A stretch of 64,000 bases of DNA from Hymenobacter tibetensis. GTDB lineage: Bacteria > Bacteroidota > Bacteroidia > Cytophagales > Hymenobacteraceae. The stretch lies in assembly GCF_022827545.1 (NCBI RefSeq), contig NZ_CP094669.1, forward strand, positions 834,001-898,000. The letters are read 5' to 3'. Below are positions 17,559 through 26,473 of this stretch, one piece after another. A model generated the notes under the pieces. That model saw nothing but the letters and a program-made list of their open reading frames with translations. It was not told where the DNA came from and made no database searches. Position 1 is the stretch's first letter; the number at the start of each line of letters is the position of its first letter. The position numbers and the translations under genes are program-made.

Positions 17559-18722
17559 ATGAGAAAAACTCTTCTACTTCTTACTGCCGCGTGTATGCTC
17601 GGAACCAGTGCTTGCCAAGACGACGACGACAGCACCATGCACTACAACACGCTCGACGGCCGGCCGCCCCTGGTGGTGGCGCACCGCGGCGCCTCGGGCT
17701 TTTTGCCAGAACACACGCTGGAAGCCTACCAGCTAGCCATCGACCAAGGTGCCGATTTCATCGAGCAGGACTTGGTGCTAACCAAGGATTCGGTCCTGAT
17801 CTGCCGGCATGAGCCTTTCCTATCTGGCACCACCAATGTGGCCGAGCTACCTCAGTTTGCGAGCCGCAAAACCACCAAGGTGCTGGATGGCGTGCCGGTG
17901 AATGATTGGTTTGCCAGCGACTTTACTTTAGCTGAAATCAAGACCATCAAAGCCAAGCAGCCCATGGCCGACCGGCCGCAGCAGTACAACGGCCTGTACA
18001 ACATTCCTACCTTCCAGGAGGTAATCAACTTGGCGAAGGCACAGACGCTAGCCAAGCGCCGCATCATCGGTATCTACCCGGAAACCAAGCATCCTACTTT
18101 CCACGAAAACTTGCAGTTGCCCCTGACCGCCAAACTCATGGAGGCACTCACAGCGGCTGGCTGGAACAGCCGCGTTGCGCCAGTGTTTGTGCAGTCGTTT
18201 GAAGTCAGCAACCTCCGCGCCATCCGCAGCCAATACCATTCAACCGTACGCCTCGTGCAACTCTTGGACGCTGACGATGTAGATGCCAACGGTAACTTGG
18301 TTATGCGGGCACCCTACGCGCAGCCATATGATTTCGTAGTGGCCGGCGACCCTCGAACCTTCCTCGACTTGTCGACGAACGTGGGGTTGGATTTCATCAA
18401 GACCTACGCCGATGCCATTGGCCCCTGGAAGCCGTACATCCAGCCTTACCGGTCGGGGGCTATGACCTTGTTGCCCGCCACCAATCTGATTGCGCGGGCT
18501 CACTCACGAGGGTTGCTTGTGCACTCCTTCACGTTCCGCAACGAACCCCGCAACTTGCTGCCCGCTTACAACAACGACCCCCTCAACGAGTACAAGAACT
18601 TCTACAATCTGGGCATCGATGGTGTGTTCACCGACTTCACGCCCACTGCAAGAGATGCTAAAAACCTGATTTTAGCCAAGCCATCTGACCTTTCGTCTAC
18701 GAGACAGGGCGACAAAAAATAA
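17559..18722 (+). CDS. glpQ: Glycerophosphodiester phosphodiesterase, GlpQ type, lipoprotein
   Basis: Hydrolyses glycerophosphodiesters to glycerol-3-phosphate and an alcohol. The 387-residue protein starts with a lipoprotein signal (MRKTLLLLTAACMLGTSAC, Cys19). The GDPD core follows: H42-R43 in VAHRGASG, E51 in PEHTLEAY, E69 and D71 in IEQDLVLTKD, and H84 in CRHEP. The insert with GIYPETKHPTFH is typical of periplasmic GlpQ, not the short cytoplasmic type. ATG 17559 gives the clean signal peptide; the upstream in-frame start adds nine residues. Monocistronic, ending at a long hairpin. Confidence 0.92.
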   Translation: MRKTLLLLTAACMLGTSACQDDDDSTMHYNTLDGRPPLVVAHRGASGFLPEHTLEAYQLAIDQGADFIEQDLVLTKDSVLICRHEPFLSGTTNVAELPQFASRKTTKVLDGVPVNDWFASDFTLAEIKTIKAKQPMADRPQQYNGLYNIPTFQEVINLAKAQTLAKRRIIGIYPETKHPTFHENLQLPLTAKLMEALTAAGWNSRVAPVFVQSFEVSNLRAIRSQYHSTVRLVQLLDADDVDANGNLVMRAPYAQPYDFVVAGDPRTFLDLSTNVGLDFIKTYADAIGPWKPYIQPYRSGAMTLLPATNLIARAHSRGLLVHSFTFRNEPRNLLPAYNNDPLNEYKNFYNLGIDGVFTDFTPTARDAKNLILAKPSDLSSTRQGDKK

Positions 18723-18739
18723 CTGTTGTGAGTTACACT

Positions 18740-18789
18740 GCATACGCCCCGGCGCAATAGGTTATATCCTGTTGTGCCGGGGCGTATGC
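18740..18789. terminator. Long hairpin between convergent genes
   Basis: A perfect 14-base inverted repeat (18740-18753 and 18776-18789, GCATACGCCCCGGC) that continues inward with near-pairing. It sits between convergent glpQ and pfkB and could end both transcripts. There is no T-run, so termination may be weak or need a helper factor. Confidence 0.65.
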
Positions 18790-18850
18790 GTACGCAACGT
18801 CCTGCTGTTCGGTAGTCATGTTTCCTGCCGCAAGGGAGTAGGCTCCACGG

Positions 18851-19807
18851 CTAACTTAGGGCTTTCACTTCCGGCATCACTTCCAGCAGCCAATTGTAGA
18901 GCCGCTCGGCGTCCTCTTTCTTAAACAGCTCGGTACCTGGGTTCATGGTAGCGGCGGTGCCGCAAGCCACGCCCAGGCGCACGGCTTCCCGCACCGATTT
19001 GCCATTGGCCAGCGCATAAATAACACCCGCCACCATGCTGTCGCCAGCACCTACCGTGCTCCGTTTCTTCACGGTAGGCGCCGGAATGTGGTCCACGAGC
19101 TCATCGGTGACAAGGCAGGCACCCTGCGGCCCCAACGACACGACAATCAGTTGACTTTTACCTTCTCTGATCAGGGCTTTGGCGGCGGCGGCCACGGCGC
19201 GGCTGTCCACCTCGTCAACTCCAGCCATGCGGCTCAGCTCGCCCACGTTGGGCTTGATCATAAATACGCCCTCTTCCAGCACGCGTTCCAAGGCCGGCCC
19301 CGACGTATCGACGACGACTTTGGTGCCCACTTCGTGCGCTTGGCGTACGATAGTCGCCAGGAAATCGGGTTCGATGCCGGGCGGCAGGCTGCCGCTAACC
19401 ACCAGGAAATCGGGCGCGGGCGTAAGGGCGCGCAGCGTTTCCAGAATTAGGTTTTGCTCGTCCGAGGAAACCTCGCGGCCCGGCATCCCGAACCGGTATT
19501 GCTGGTTGGTGGAAGAATCGACAACAATGAAGTTTTCGCGGGTCCAGTTGATGGTGGTAATGGGGTGTTGGTCGATGCCTTCCTGCGTAAGCAAATGCTG
19601 CAACAAGGTGCCGGCCGGTCCGCTAGCCGGAAATATGGCCAGCGAGTCTGCGCCGAGCCGCTTCAGGGCCCTCGACACGTTGATGCCACCTCCGCCTGGC
19701 TCGAACTTGGGGGGCGCACACCGCAACTTATGCTCGGCGACGATTTTTCCTACCGAAGTGCTTTTGTCTACCGTTGGGTTCAGGGTGAGCGTGACGATAT
19801 GAGCCAT
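18851..19807 (-). CDS. pfkB: 6-phosphofructokinase II (PfkB/ribokinase family)
   Basis: Phosphorylates fructose-6-phosphate with ATP in glycolysis. The 318-residue protein follows E. coli PfkB closely: TLTLNPTVDKS, LRCAPPKFEPGGGGINVSRAL, VVSGSLPPGIEPDF, and the anion-hole signature STVGAGDSMVAGV with the catalytic Asp. ATG 19807 (MAHIVTLTLNP) matches the family start; a longer frame to 19840 is rejected. A related sugar-phosphate kinase (tagatose-6-P or fructose-1-P) is possible, but no sugar-specific genes are near. Confidence 0.9.
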   Translation of the reverse strand: MAHIVTLTLNPTVDKSTSVGKIVAEHKLRCAPPKFEPGGGGINVSRALKRLGADSLAIFPASGPAGTLLQHLLTQEGIDQHPITTINWTRENFIVVDSSTNQQYRFGMPGREVSSDEQNLILETLRALTPAPDFLVVSGSLPPGIEPDFLATIVRQAHEVGTKVVVDTSGPALERVLEEGVFMIKPNVGELSRMAGVDEVDSRAVAAAAKALIREGKSQLIVVSLGPQGACLVTDELVDHIPAPTVKKRSTVGAGDSMVAGVIYALANGKSVREAVRLGVACGTAATMNPGTELFKKEDAERLYNWLLEVMPEVKALS

Positions 19808-19994
19808 AGAGAAGAGGAAGAAGCTGGAGTAAAGCGGCAACGGGCCAGGTGCTTTCTCTGTGTACTTGCCGTTCCGAGCTAAGTTGCAAAATCAGTTCAT
19901 TTCACCTTAAAAGAGCCTCCGTTGCCCTGGCGCGCCCTTTTCAACAACCTCGACTATAACCTCGCTCCCCCGCCACTGCGTAGGGAACTAGCAT

Positions 19995-20246
19995 ATGGCA
20001 AGTGAAAAAACAAAGCTGCACTACCTCCGGATGGCTCTTCTCGGCTGGCTGTTGTGCTGGGTGGCCGCCCCTGCGTGGGCGTGCCGGGTGTGCCGCCCTC
20101 GGGTGCAAGCCACCATTCACGCTCCCGACTACAGTCAGAACGTGGTGCTGATTCTGCTGCCCGTGGCCGTGCTGATACTGCTGGGGGTAGGACTATTTTT
20201 TGCCGATTCACTGACTCGCCGTTTCACCTCCGCTCTGCATGAGTAA
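19995..20246 (+). CDS. Small membrane protein with CxxC, partner of DUF2243
   Basis: An 83-residue protein with two hydrophobic segments: one near residues 13-28 followed by ACRVCRPRVQ with a Cys-x-x-Cys pair, and one near 48-70 (VVLILLPVAVLILLGVGLFFA). The CxxC would lie just outside the membrane, in a spot fit for metal or disulfide chemistry. It overlaps the next gene by 8 bases, so the two are co-translated. No named family recognised. Confidence 0.7.
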   Translation: MASEKTKLHYLRMALLGWLLCWVAAPAWACRVCRPRVQATIHAPDYSQNVVLILLPVAVLILLGVGLFFADSLTRRFTSALHE

Positions 20247-20730
20247 CCGACCCCACCGCTCCCCGTTGATTTCTGCTGGTATCCTGATGGGCGCTGGCCT
20301 GGGAGGCTTCGTTGATGGCATTGTCTTGCACCAGATACTGCAATGGCACAATATGCTGTCCAACCGGCTGCCTCCCAATACGCTGGTAGCAGCCAAGGTG
20401 AATATGTACTGGGACGGCGTGTTTCATGCGGCCGTATGGGTCATGACCGCCATTGGATTGCGCATGCTGTGGTCGGTGGGCAAGCGGCACGATGTACCGT
20501 GGTCGGGGCGCACGTTTGGGGGGGCTTTGCTGTTTGGCTGGGGCCTATTCAACGTGGTAGAAGGCGTTATCGACCACCAAGTATTGGGGCTGCATCATGT
20601 GCAGGAGTACGCCACCAACAAGCTGCCCTGGGACTTAGCTTTCCTTGGGTTCGGGGTGCTGCTGCTGTTGCTGGGGTGGTCGTTGATGCGAGCCGGCCGC
20701 TACGATAGCGCCAGCCGCGGGAGTTACTAG
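20239..20730 (+). CDS. DUF2243 membrane protein
   Basis: A 163-residue protein with four predicted membrane segments and the DUF2243 pattern: GILMGAGLGGFVDGIVLHQILQWHNM, MYWDGVFHAAVWVMTAIGL, GWGLFNVVEGVIDHQVLGLHHV. The conserved His and Asp residues within the helices suggest metal or heme binding, but this is not established. It overlaps the small CxxC membrane protein by 8 bases. Confidence 0.88.
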   Translation: MSNRPHRSPLISAGILMGAGLGGFVDGIVLHQILQWHNMLSNRLPPNTLVAAKVNMYWDGVFHAAVWVMTAIGLRMLWSVGKRHDVPWSGRTFGGALLFGWGLFNVVEGVIDHQVLGLHHVQEYATNKLPWDLAFLGFGVLLLLLGWSLMRAGRYDSASRGSY

Positions 20731-20840
20731 CGGCGCTTTCTTACCGAGCCGTGCGTCGTTCTTGTCTCTAGGATTGAAGCTTGGCAGCCGACCACCGTTG
20801 GCTAGCCCGCACTGCTACTTCACTCTTTTTCCGTTGCGCT

Positions 20841-21572
20841 ATGCCTGTCTGGCACATTGGCTGCTCTGGCTACCATTACCGTCATTGGAAGGGTGCTTTC
20901 TACCCAGAAAAGCTGCCGCAGCGCTTGTGGTTCGAATACTACAGTCAGCACTTCCAAACGCTAGAGCTGAACGTGACTTTCTACCGCTTTCCGCAACTTT
21001 CCTTTCTGCAGAACTGGCATCACATCAGTCCGGCTGCGTTCCGCTTTTCCGTGAAAGCGCCGCGCCTGATTACTCACTACAAGCAGTTCAACGACGTAGC
21101 TCAGCTACTGGCCGATTTCTATGGTACGGTGCAGGAAGGACTAGCCGAAAAGCTCGGTCCGGTGCTGTTTCAGCTCCCGCCCCGCATGGCGTATTCCGAA
21201 GATCGGCTGCAGCGTATTCTGGATAGCCTAGACCCCACCTTTACCAATGTGTTGGAGTTTCGACACCCCAGCTGGTGGGAAGGGCACGTGTACCAGCAGT
21301 TAACTCGGCGCAACGTAGCTTTCTGCGGCCAAAGCCACCCCCAATTGCCCGACGAGGTAGTGGCCAACACCGACGTGCTGTATTACCGCTTCCACGGCAT
21401 TCCGGAGCTCTACAAGTCTCCTTACAGCGAAGAGTACCTGCGGCAAGTGGCAGACCAGATAGAAGCAACCAGTCAGCTCCGGGAAGTGTATCTCTACTTC
21501 AACAACGACATTGATGCCTCTGCCATCGGCAATGCCCGCCACATGCAGGCGCTAGCAAGCAGCAGCAAGTAG
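20841..21572 (+). CDS. DUF72 domain protein
   Basis: A 243-residue protein with the DUF72 (YecE-like TIM-barrel) pattern: WHIGCSGYHYRHWKGAFYP, FYRFP, FRFSVKAPRLITH, LGPVLFQLPPRM and VYLYFNNDIDASAIGNA. The start at ATG 20841 (MPVWHIGCSGY) is typical for the family; the frame continues upstream to 20781 without protein-like sequence. Function unknown in the family. Confidence 0.92.
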   Translation: MPVWHIGCSGYHYRHWKGAFYPEKLPQRLWFEYYSQHFQTLELNVTFYRFPQLSFLQNWHHISPAAFRFSVKAPRLITHYKQFNDVAQLLADFYGTVQEGLAEKLGPVLFQLPPRMAYSEDRLQRILDSLDPTFTNVLEFRHPSWWEGHVYQQLTRRNVAFCGQSHPQLPDEVVANTDVLYYRFHGIPELYKSPYSEEYLRQVADQIEATSQLREVYLYFNNDIDASAIGNARHMQALASSSK

Positions 21573-21645
21573 CCGCCCTGCTTACCAAGCCGCAGTGTGC
21601 AAGCCGGGCCTACAACCTACCGGAGTAGGCTGCGTTATCAGGTAC

Positions 21646-22164
21646 ATGAGCCGGGCATTTACCAAAGAAGACGATTCGCTAGAAGCACCTATTATTCCGC
21701 CCCGGCCGGCATTGCCGCCGGGCACGCCCAACTACGTGACGCCGCAGGGGTTAGAGCAGTTGCGCGCAGAATTGGCTGGCCTGGAAGCAGAGCGCACCCA
21801 AGCCAGCCACCGCGAAAACGAAGCCGACAGAACCCGGCAGCTCACCGTTCTTAATGCCCGCATCACGGCCCTGAACCACCGCATTGCCACCGCGAAAGTG
21901 GTGAACCCCGCCAACCAATCCCCCGACGAAATTCGGTTTGGAGCCACCGTGGTGTTGCGGACCCGTAGTGGCGGCACGCCGGGGTTCGAGCGGCGCTTCA
22001 GTGTGGTTGGCGTCGATGAGGCGTCAGTAATGGAGGGCAAAGTGGCCTTTGTAGCGCCTATGGCACGGGCTATAGCGGGGGCCCGCCTAGGCGAAACCGT
22101 CACGTTGCGCCTCGGTCCGAAAGAAGAAACGGTGGAGGTGGTTGCCATAGCGTACGAGGAGTAG
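21646..22164 (+). CDS. GreA/GreB-type transcription elongation factor
   Basis: Gre factors enter the RNA polymerase secondary channel and stimulate cleavage of backtracked RNA. The 172-residue protein has an N-terminal coiled coil (about residues 35-85; LEQLRAELAGLEAERTQAS...) and a C-terminal FKBP-like domain (DEIRFGATVVLRTRSGG... VAPMARAIAGARLGETVTLRLG). It also has an extra proline-rich N-terminal ~25 residues (PIIPPRPALPPGTPNYVTPQG), seen in bacteroidete GreB-like proteins. ATG 21646 chosen over 21595. It may be a side-branch of the family, not the housekeeping GreA. Confidence 0.85.
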   Translation: MSRAFTKEDDSLEAPIIPPRPALPPGTPNYVTPQGLEQLRAELAGLEAERTQASHRENEADRTRQLTVLNARITALNHRIATAKVVNPANQSPDEIRFGATVVLRTRSGGTPGFERRFSVVGVDEASVMEGKVAFVAPMARAIAGARLGETVTLRLGPKEETVEVVAIAYEE

Positions 22165-22230
22165 CTACAGGTGCTGCGCTCACTTTCAACTTCGCTTGGG
22201 CACGCTTGCGTTCCTAGAACAGGCGTGGTG

Positions 22231-23166
22231 TTAGTAGCCCCGGCTTAGCTCCACTTCATTTTCCAACGGTTCGCCTTGGGCCAGATGCCTCAGGTTGCGC
22301 AGCAGGATATCCACTTTGCCTTCGTCTTCGCCGGGTTGGCCGCCGCCGCTGTGCTGCGTGAGTACCACGTTGGGTAGTTGCCAGAGCGGATTGTCGAGCG
22401 GCAGGGGTTCTTGGGCAGTTACGTCGAGGATGGCACCTGCTAGGCGCCCGGCCTGCAACGCGGCTATCAGGGCTGGCTCGTCGGTGGTGTTGCCGCGCCC
22501 TACGCTGGCGTACAGGCTACCAGATGACATGGCCTGCACCAACTCCGCCGAAAAAAAGTTTTCGGCGCTGCCTGGTAGGCAGTTCACTACAATGTCGGTT
22601 TCGGGCAAGACAGCCAGTAATTCCTCTTTGGTATGCAACTGTGCTTTCGGGTCGGTGCGGGCCAGAAACTGCACCGCACACGCGAAGCCGGTGAGCTGTT
22701 GCGCCACCGCTTGCCCAATAGCCCCACTGCCCAGAATAACCACGCGCTTCCCACGCAACAGGCCCAGTTGTTCGCGGATAGGAGCACCCACCCATTTCTT
22801 TTGCTCTTGCAACACCGCCAGTTCCGGAATATGCCGGTACCAACCCAAGATGCCAGCTACCATCGTCTCGGCGCAGGGCCAGGCAAAAAAGTCGCCTATG
22901 TTGGCCACCTGGGCTTGCGTACGCACCTGCTGGTACCGCTCGATGCCGGCTGAATCTATTTGCCAGAACTGAAGCGCCTGAGCCGGGGTGTCCGTGAACC
23001 ACTGTACGGGTGGGTTGCCCAGCAGTACATCTGCCGCCTGGAAAGCAGCGGCTTGTTCGGCTTCGGGCAGGTCTTGGCGGAAGGTGGTGGTAGTGCCAGC
23101 AGGAAGCTCCCGGAGGAGGTAGTGGCGCGCGTTGTCGTTGAGCGAAGGGTAAACGAATAGGTGCAT
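22231..23166 (-). CDS. D-isomer 2-hydroxyacid dehydrogenase family protein
   Basis: A 311-residue NAD(P)-dependent oxidoreductase. The Rossmann motif VVILGSGAIGQAVAQQL and the catalytic pattern are visible: NCLPGSAEN, SLYASVGRGNTTDE (with Arg), LDVTAQEPLPLDNPLWQLPNVVLTQHSGG (Glu and His). Start MHLFVYPSLND at 23166. The closest type is the YcdW/glyoxylate-hydroxypyruvate-like group, but the substrate cannot be told. Confidence 0.88.
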   Translation of the reverse strand: MHLFVYPSLNDNARHYLLRELPAGTTTTFRQDLPEAEQAAAFQAADVLLGNPPVQWFTDTPAQALQFWQIDSAGIERYQQVRTQAQVANIGDFFAWPCAETMVAGILGWYRHIPELAVLQEQKKWVGAPIREQLGLLRGKRVVILGSGAIGQAVAQQLTGFACAVQFLARTDPKAQLHTKEELLAVLPETDIVVNCLPGSAENFFSAELVQAMSSGSLYASVGRGNTTDEPALIAALQAGRLAGAILDVTAQEPLPLDNPLWQLPNVVLTQHSGGGQPGEDEGKVDILLRNLRHLAQGEPLENEVELSRGY

Positions 23167-23238
23167 AGTGCACATACTACCCAAAGTAGCTGCAAGGTTG
23201 CGCGGCCGCGTGCAACAAGTGCCACGCCAGCAACCAAC

Positions 23239-23270
23239 AAAAAGCCCCGCGCCAAGCGACACGGGGTTTT
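23239..23270 (-). terminator. Terminator after the glycine-zipper gene
   Basis: An 8-base stem (AAGCCCCG 23242-23249 with CGGGGTTT 23262-23269, one G-T pair), followed on the minus strand by a T-rich run. Confidence 0.75.
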
Positions 23271-23293
23271 CAACAAACCAATACTATTGGTCT

Positions 23294-23599
23294 TTAGTCT
23301 TTTCTAGAGTACTGCTGATAGCGGACGGGGTCCTTTTTCTTGTCTTTCTTGCGGCCGATAAGGGCGCCACCTACTGCTCCGGCAGCCCCACCAACTACGG
23401 CCCCGGTTCCCCGGTCGCCTTTACCGGCAATAACGGCGCCAGCTACGGCACCAGTGCCACCGCCAATAGCGGCTCCTTTGGCTTTCTTGCTCCAGCCCTT
23501 TCTGGTAGCGGTTTGAGCTGCTGCCTCAGGAGCAGCTAAAGTGCCACCCAACATCAGTGCGGCGGACAACATAGTTACATATATCTTGAACGTTTTCAT
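23294..23599 (-). CDS. Glycine-zipper secreted protein
   Basis: A 101-residue protein with a signal peptide (MKTFKIYVTMLSAALMLGGTLAAPEAAAQ). A glycine-zipper stretch follows (GAAIGGGTGAVAGAVIAGKGDRGTGAVVGGAAGAVGGALIG; alternating G/A helices), then a basic tail KKDKKKDPVRYQQYSRKD. Such proteins associate with membranes or assemble as oligomers in the envelope. The long frame to 23818 is not the gene: its first 73 codons lack protein character. Terminated 24 bases downstream. Confidence 0.8.
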   Translation of the reverse strand: MKTFKIYVTMLSAALMLGGTLAAPEAAAQTATRKGWSKKAKGAAIGGGTGAVAGAVIAGKGDRGTGAVVGGAAGAVGGALIGRKKDKKKDPVRYQQYSRKD

Positions 23600-23773
23600 G
23601 GTGTGTAATTTTAGTGTGAGCGAGGTAAGCTGAACTGTATCCTGAAACGCAAGGTGCTGAAATGAGGTTGTACTCAAGTCATAATATTGTACAGAAAATA
23701 ACTGGAATAGTGTTACAAGCAAGCTGGACGGGGTATGTGTCTCGTGGCGGGCAACCTGCCGTGCAGTACCGGC

Positions 23774-23807
23774 AAAAAAATACCCCCAAGCATTTTGCCC
23801 GGGGGTA
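23774..23807 (-). terminator. Terminator of the S9 peptidase gene
   Basis: A 7-base stem TACCCCC/GGGGGTA (23781-23787 and 23801-23807), followed on the minus strand by seven T (A-run 23774-23780). Confidence 0.82.
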
Positions 23808-23829
23808 GGTAAGAACAAGTGGCTACCAG

Positions 23830-26256
23830 CTACTTGGCCACTGACTGGTCAGTAGTAGACGACGAGGAGGCTTGCGAGGTAGTGGGCGTGCTGGTCAGGT
23901 GAGTTTCCAGCCAGGTGTTCATCTCCCGCAGTGCCTGCATGGTAGCTTCCCGGGTGGCATAGCCATTCGAGCCAGCTAGTGGCGCTACGTATTGCACCAC
24001 GCTGCCTTGGCCTTTCAGCACGTTGTAGAACCGTTCGACTTCAGCGGTACCGGTCCCGGCTTGGCTGTCTACCTCACCGTTGACGAACAATAGCGGCGTT
24101 TTGATTTCGGCGGCGCTAGTGAAAGGCAGCAAGGCTTTGTAGGTGTCGGGTGCTGGCTGGCTGCTGATTTCTTCGCCTTGCGAATCGAACGGCGCTAGAG
24201 CCTGGTCGTAGCGGTCGGTGCGCATGATGCCTGCCCGGAACAGGTTGGAGTGCGCGAGTACGTTGGCCGCGATGCCTGCTCCGTAAGAATGACCCACAAT
24301 AGCTACACGGGCAGTGTCCACGGCCCCGAGGCGCTGACCTTCCTTGATGGCTGCTTTGGCAGAGGCAACCAGTTGAGCGGTATACGCTTCGGTCGGCTCC
24401 TGCACGCCATCCGCCAACATGGGCATGCTAGCTCCCTGCAGGACGGCATAGCCCTGCGTCGTCCAGAACACAGGCGAGCCCCAACCCATCCGAACAAACT
24501 TATAAGGCGAGTTCTTCACTGGGCCAGCCTCTTTCTTGGCTTTGGCAACAACGGGGTTAACGTCTAGTAAGGTGGGGAGCGGGCCGTCTTCTTTCTTGTA
24601 CGTGGCAGGCAAATACAACGTAGCCGTTAGCTCCACGCTGTCGGTGCGCTTGTAGGTAAGTACCTGCTTCTTGAGGTTGCTCAGGCTAGCGTAGGGGTTG
24701 GTGAAAGTGGTAAGCGGCGTAAGCCGGCCGGAGCGTGCTTCGCGCAAGAAATAGTTAGGAACTTCCGTCACCGATTCCCGACGCGTAATCAACTGGCGTC
24801 GGCTGGGGTCGAAGATGGCCACGGGCACCTCGTAGAACGGCGCCTCGGAGCGCCACCAGCGCACACTCTTTTTGGTCCGCACGTTGAGCTCGTCCACAAA
24901 AGGACGGTCGCCGTGTGGCGAAGCTCCTTTGCCAAACATATACACAATGTCGCCCTTGGCATCCGTTACCAGGACTGGGCGGCCTTGCTCGTTGTGCTTA
25001 ACATAAGGCGTACCGGGGTCAGCGTACGTGTCCTCGGTTAGGCGGTCGAACAGCACGGCCAGGGAAGTCTTGGTGGCCAAATCCAGCGTCCACATCGTCT
25101 GCCGACGGTCAGACGAGCGGTGCCCCTGCACAATAGCCAGGTTGTCGGTGCCCCAGTAGATGTTGGCAAAGCGTAGCGGCAGGGAAGCCAATTCCAGGGG
25201 TTTGCCGTCGAAAGGAGACGCCAAGCCAAATATTTTGTCTCGGATGGGAGAGGCAGTTTTGGGGTTACCGCCATCCTGCGCCTCCACCCAGTACACGGTA
25301 GCGGGGGCATCTTCGCGCCAATTGTGGCTGCGCTGACCACTGGTCACCACATCAGGGGTGGCTGGCAGGCTCGTGATAAGCGGAATTTCCGCCAGCTCTT
25401 TCACCACCAAGCCTTCCATGTTCAGAATTTCCACCCGCACCGGAAAGCTGCTAACGGGCAGCGTAGTGGAGAAGGGGCGGTGCCGCGTCTTGATCAGGGC
25501 AAACTGCCCGTTTGGTGAAGGCGACGCCTGCTGGATAATACCAGGTGAACCCATCGGCTGCATGCGGCCGTCGATGCTTAGCTTCACCACCTGCGCCAAG
25601 GCGTAGTAGTTGAAAAGAAGCTCATCAGCGGGCGTTTTGAGCAGGCCTTGCGGCGTGCTAGCAGCTGGCGCGGCGCTGCCAGCTGGCGGGACAGGCGGTT
25701 CGCCCCGGCCCCCCACAATAGCGCGTACCAGTAGCGTTTTGCTGTCCGAAACCCACTCGTAGGAAGAGCCGAATATGCCGTTCAAAAACAAGTTGGGCGC
25801 TAGTCTGGCAGAAGCCGATTCCACATCGACAATCCACAACTCGATGTGGTTGTTTTTGGTGTGGGTGAAAGCAATTTTGGTGTTGTCTGGCGACCAGGTG
25901 ACTTCGCTGATGCGCGGCTTAGCAGGCAAGCCTTGCACCAGCAATTCTTTGCCGTTGGGCAGGTGCTTCAGACGAAGAGCAGTGGCGTAGCTTACCCGGC
26001 TCGGGCCGTTGGTGCGCGGGTTGATGCGCAAGCCCGCCAAGCGTAATTCTGGCTGCTGCATATCGGCAGCGGTGGGCAATTCTTGCACATCCATCACCAG
26101 CCGCCAAGCCCCATCATGCGAAATGCTGACCTGTGGCACTGGCGAAATTTCGGCCAGCGTGGCAATGGCTTTGGGGAGGCTCTGGGTTGGCAAGTCCTGC
26201 GCCTGACTCGCAACACTTAACAAACTCAGCGCAAGCAAGAGAAAACGTTGGTTCAT
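23830..26256 (-). CDS. S9 family peptidase-like protein with catalytic His replaced
   Basis: An 808-residue secreted protein (signal MNQRFLLLALSLLSVASQAQ) of the glutamyl-endopeptidase / acyl-aminoacyl-peptidase type of family S9: an N-terminal beta-propeller (about 40-560) and a C-terminal alpha/beta hydrolase domain. The nucleophile S657 (VGHSYGAGIA) and D730 (NGEVDSQAGT) are present. Where relatives read ESHGY, this protein reads GSNGY, with N764 in the place of the catalytic His; the codon is AAT. It may therefore be inactive or use another His. There is also a Ser/Thr-rich tail (TSQASSSSTTDQSVAK). ATG 26256 gives the signal peptide. Confidence 0.85.
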   Translation of the reverse strand: MNQRFLLLALSLLSVASQAQDLPTQSLPKAIATLAEISPVPQVSISHDGAWRLVMDVQELPTAADMQQPELRLAGLRINPRTNGPSRVSYATALRLKHLPNGKELLVQGLPAKPRISEVTWSPDNTKIAFTHTKNNHIELWIVDVESASARLAPNLFLNGIFGSSYEWVSDSKTLLVRAIVGGRGEPPVPPAGSAAPAASTPQGLLKTPADELLFNYYALAQVVKLSIDGRMQPMGSPGIIQQASPSPNGQFALIKTRHRPFSTTLPVSSFPVRVEILNMEGLVVKELAEIPLITSLPATPDVVTSGQRSHNWREDAPATVYWVEAQDGGNPKTASPIRDKIFGLASPFDGKPLELASLPLRFANIYWGTDNLAIVQGHRSSDRRQTMWTLDLATKTSLAVLFDRLTEDTYADPGTPYVKHNEQGRPVLVTDAKGDIVYMFGKGASPHGDRPFVDELNVRTKKSVRWWRSEAPFYEVPVAIFDPSRRQLITRRESVTEVPNYFLREARSGRLTPLTTFTNPYASLSNLKKQVLTYKRTDSVELTATLYLPATYKKEDGPLPTLLDVNPVVAKAKKEAGPVKNSPYKFVRMGWGSPVFWTTQGYAVLQGASMPMLADGVQEPTEAYTAQLVASAKAAIKEGQRLGAVDTARVAIVGHSYGAGIAANVLAHSNLFRAGIMRTDRYDQALAPFDSQGEEISSQPAPDTYKALLPFTSAAEIKTPLLFVNGEVDSQAGTGTAEVERFYNVLKGQGSVVQYVAPLAGSNGYATREATMQALREMNTWLETHLTSTPTTSQASSSSTTDQSVAK

Positions 26257-26473
26257 AAAAACAAGTAAGTCGGATAATTCCGTGGCAAAAGTCGGAATAA
26301 AATTCCGTGATTTCACTTTTTGCACTTTATTACTTGCTGGTTTATAGTGTGATACACTAGGTATCTGTACTATTCAACGATTAAATTGTTGTTGCCTCAG
26401 GTTGAACTTTTCTATCTTTTCATTGTGCGGCACGGGCAATGTTTTGGCAGATAGTTGTTTACCTGCCTGATAG

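Noticed and set aside
23600..23818. Upstream extension of the glycine-zipper frame
   Set aside because: The 73 extra codons show no signal or domain, whereas ATG 23599 begins a clean signal peptide.
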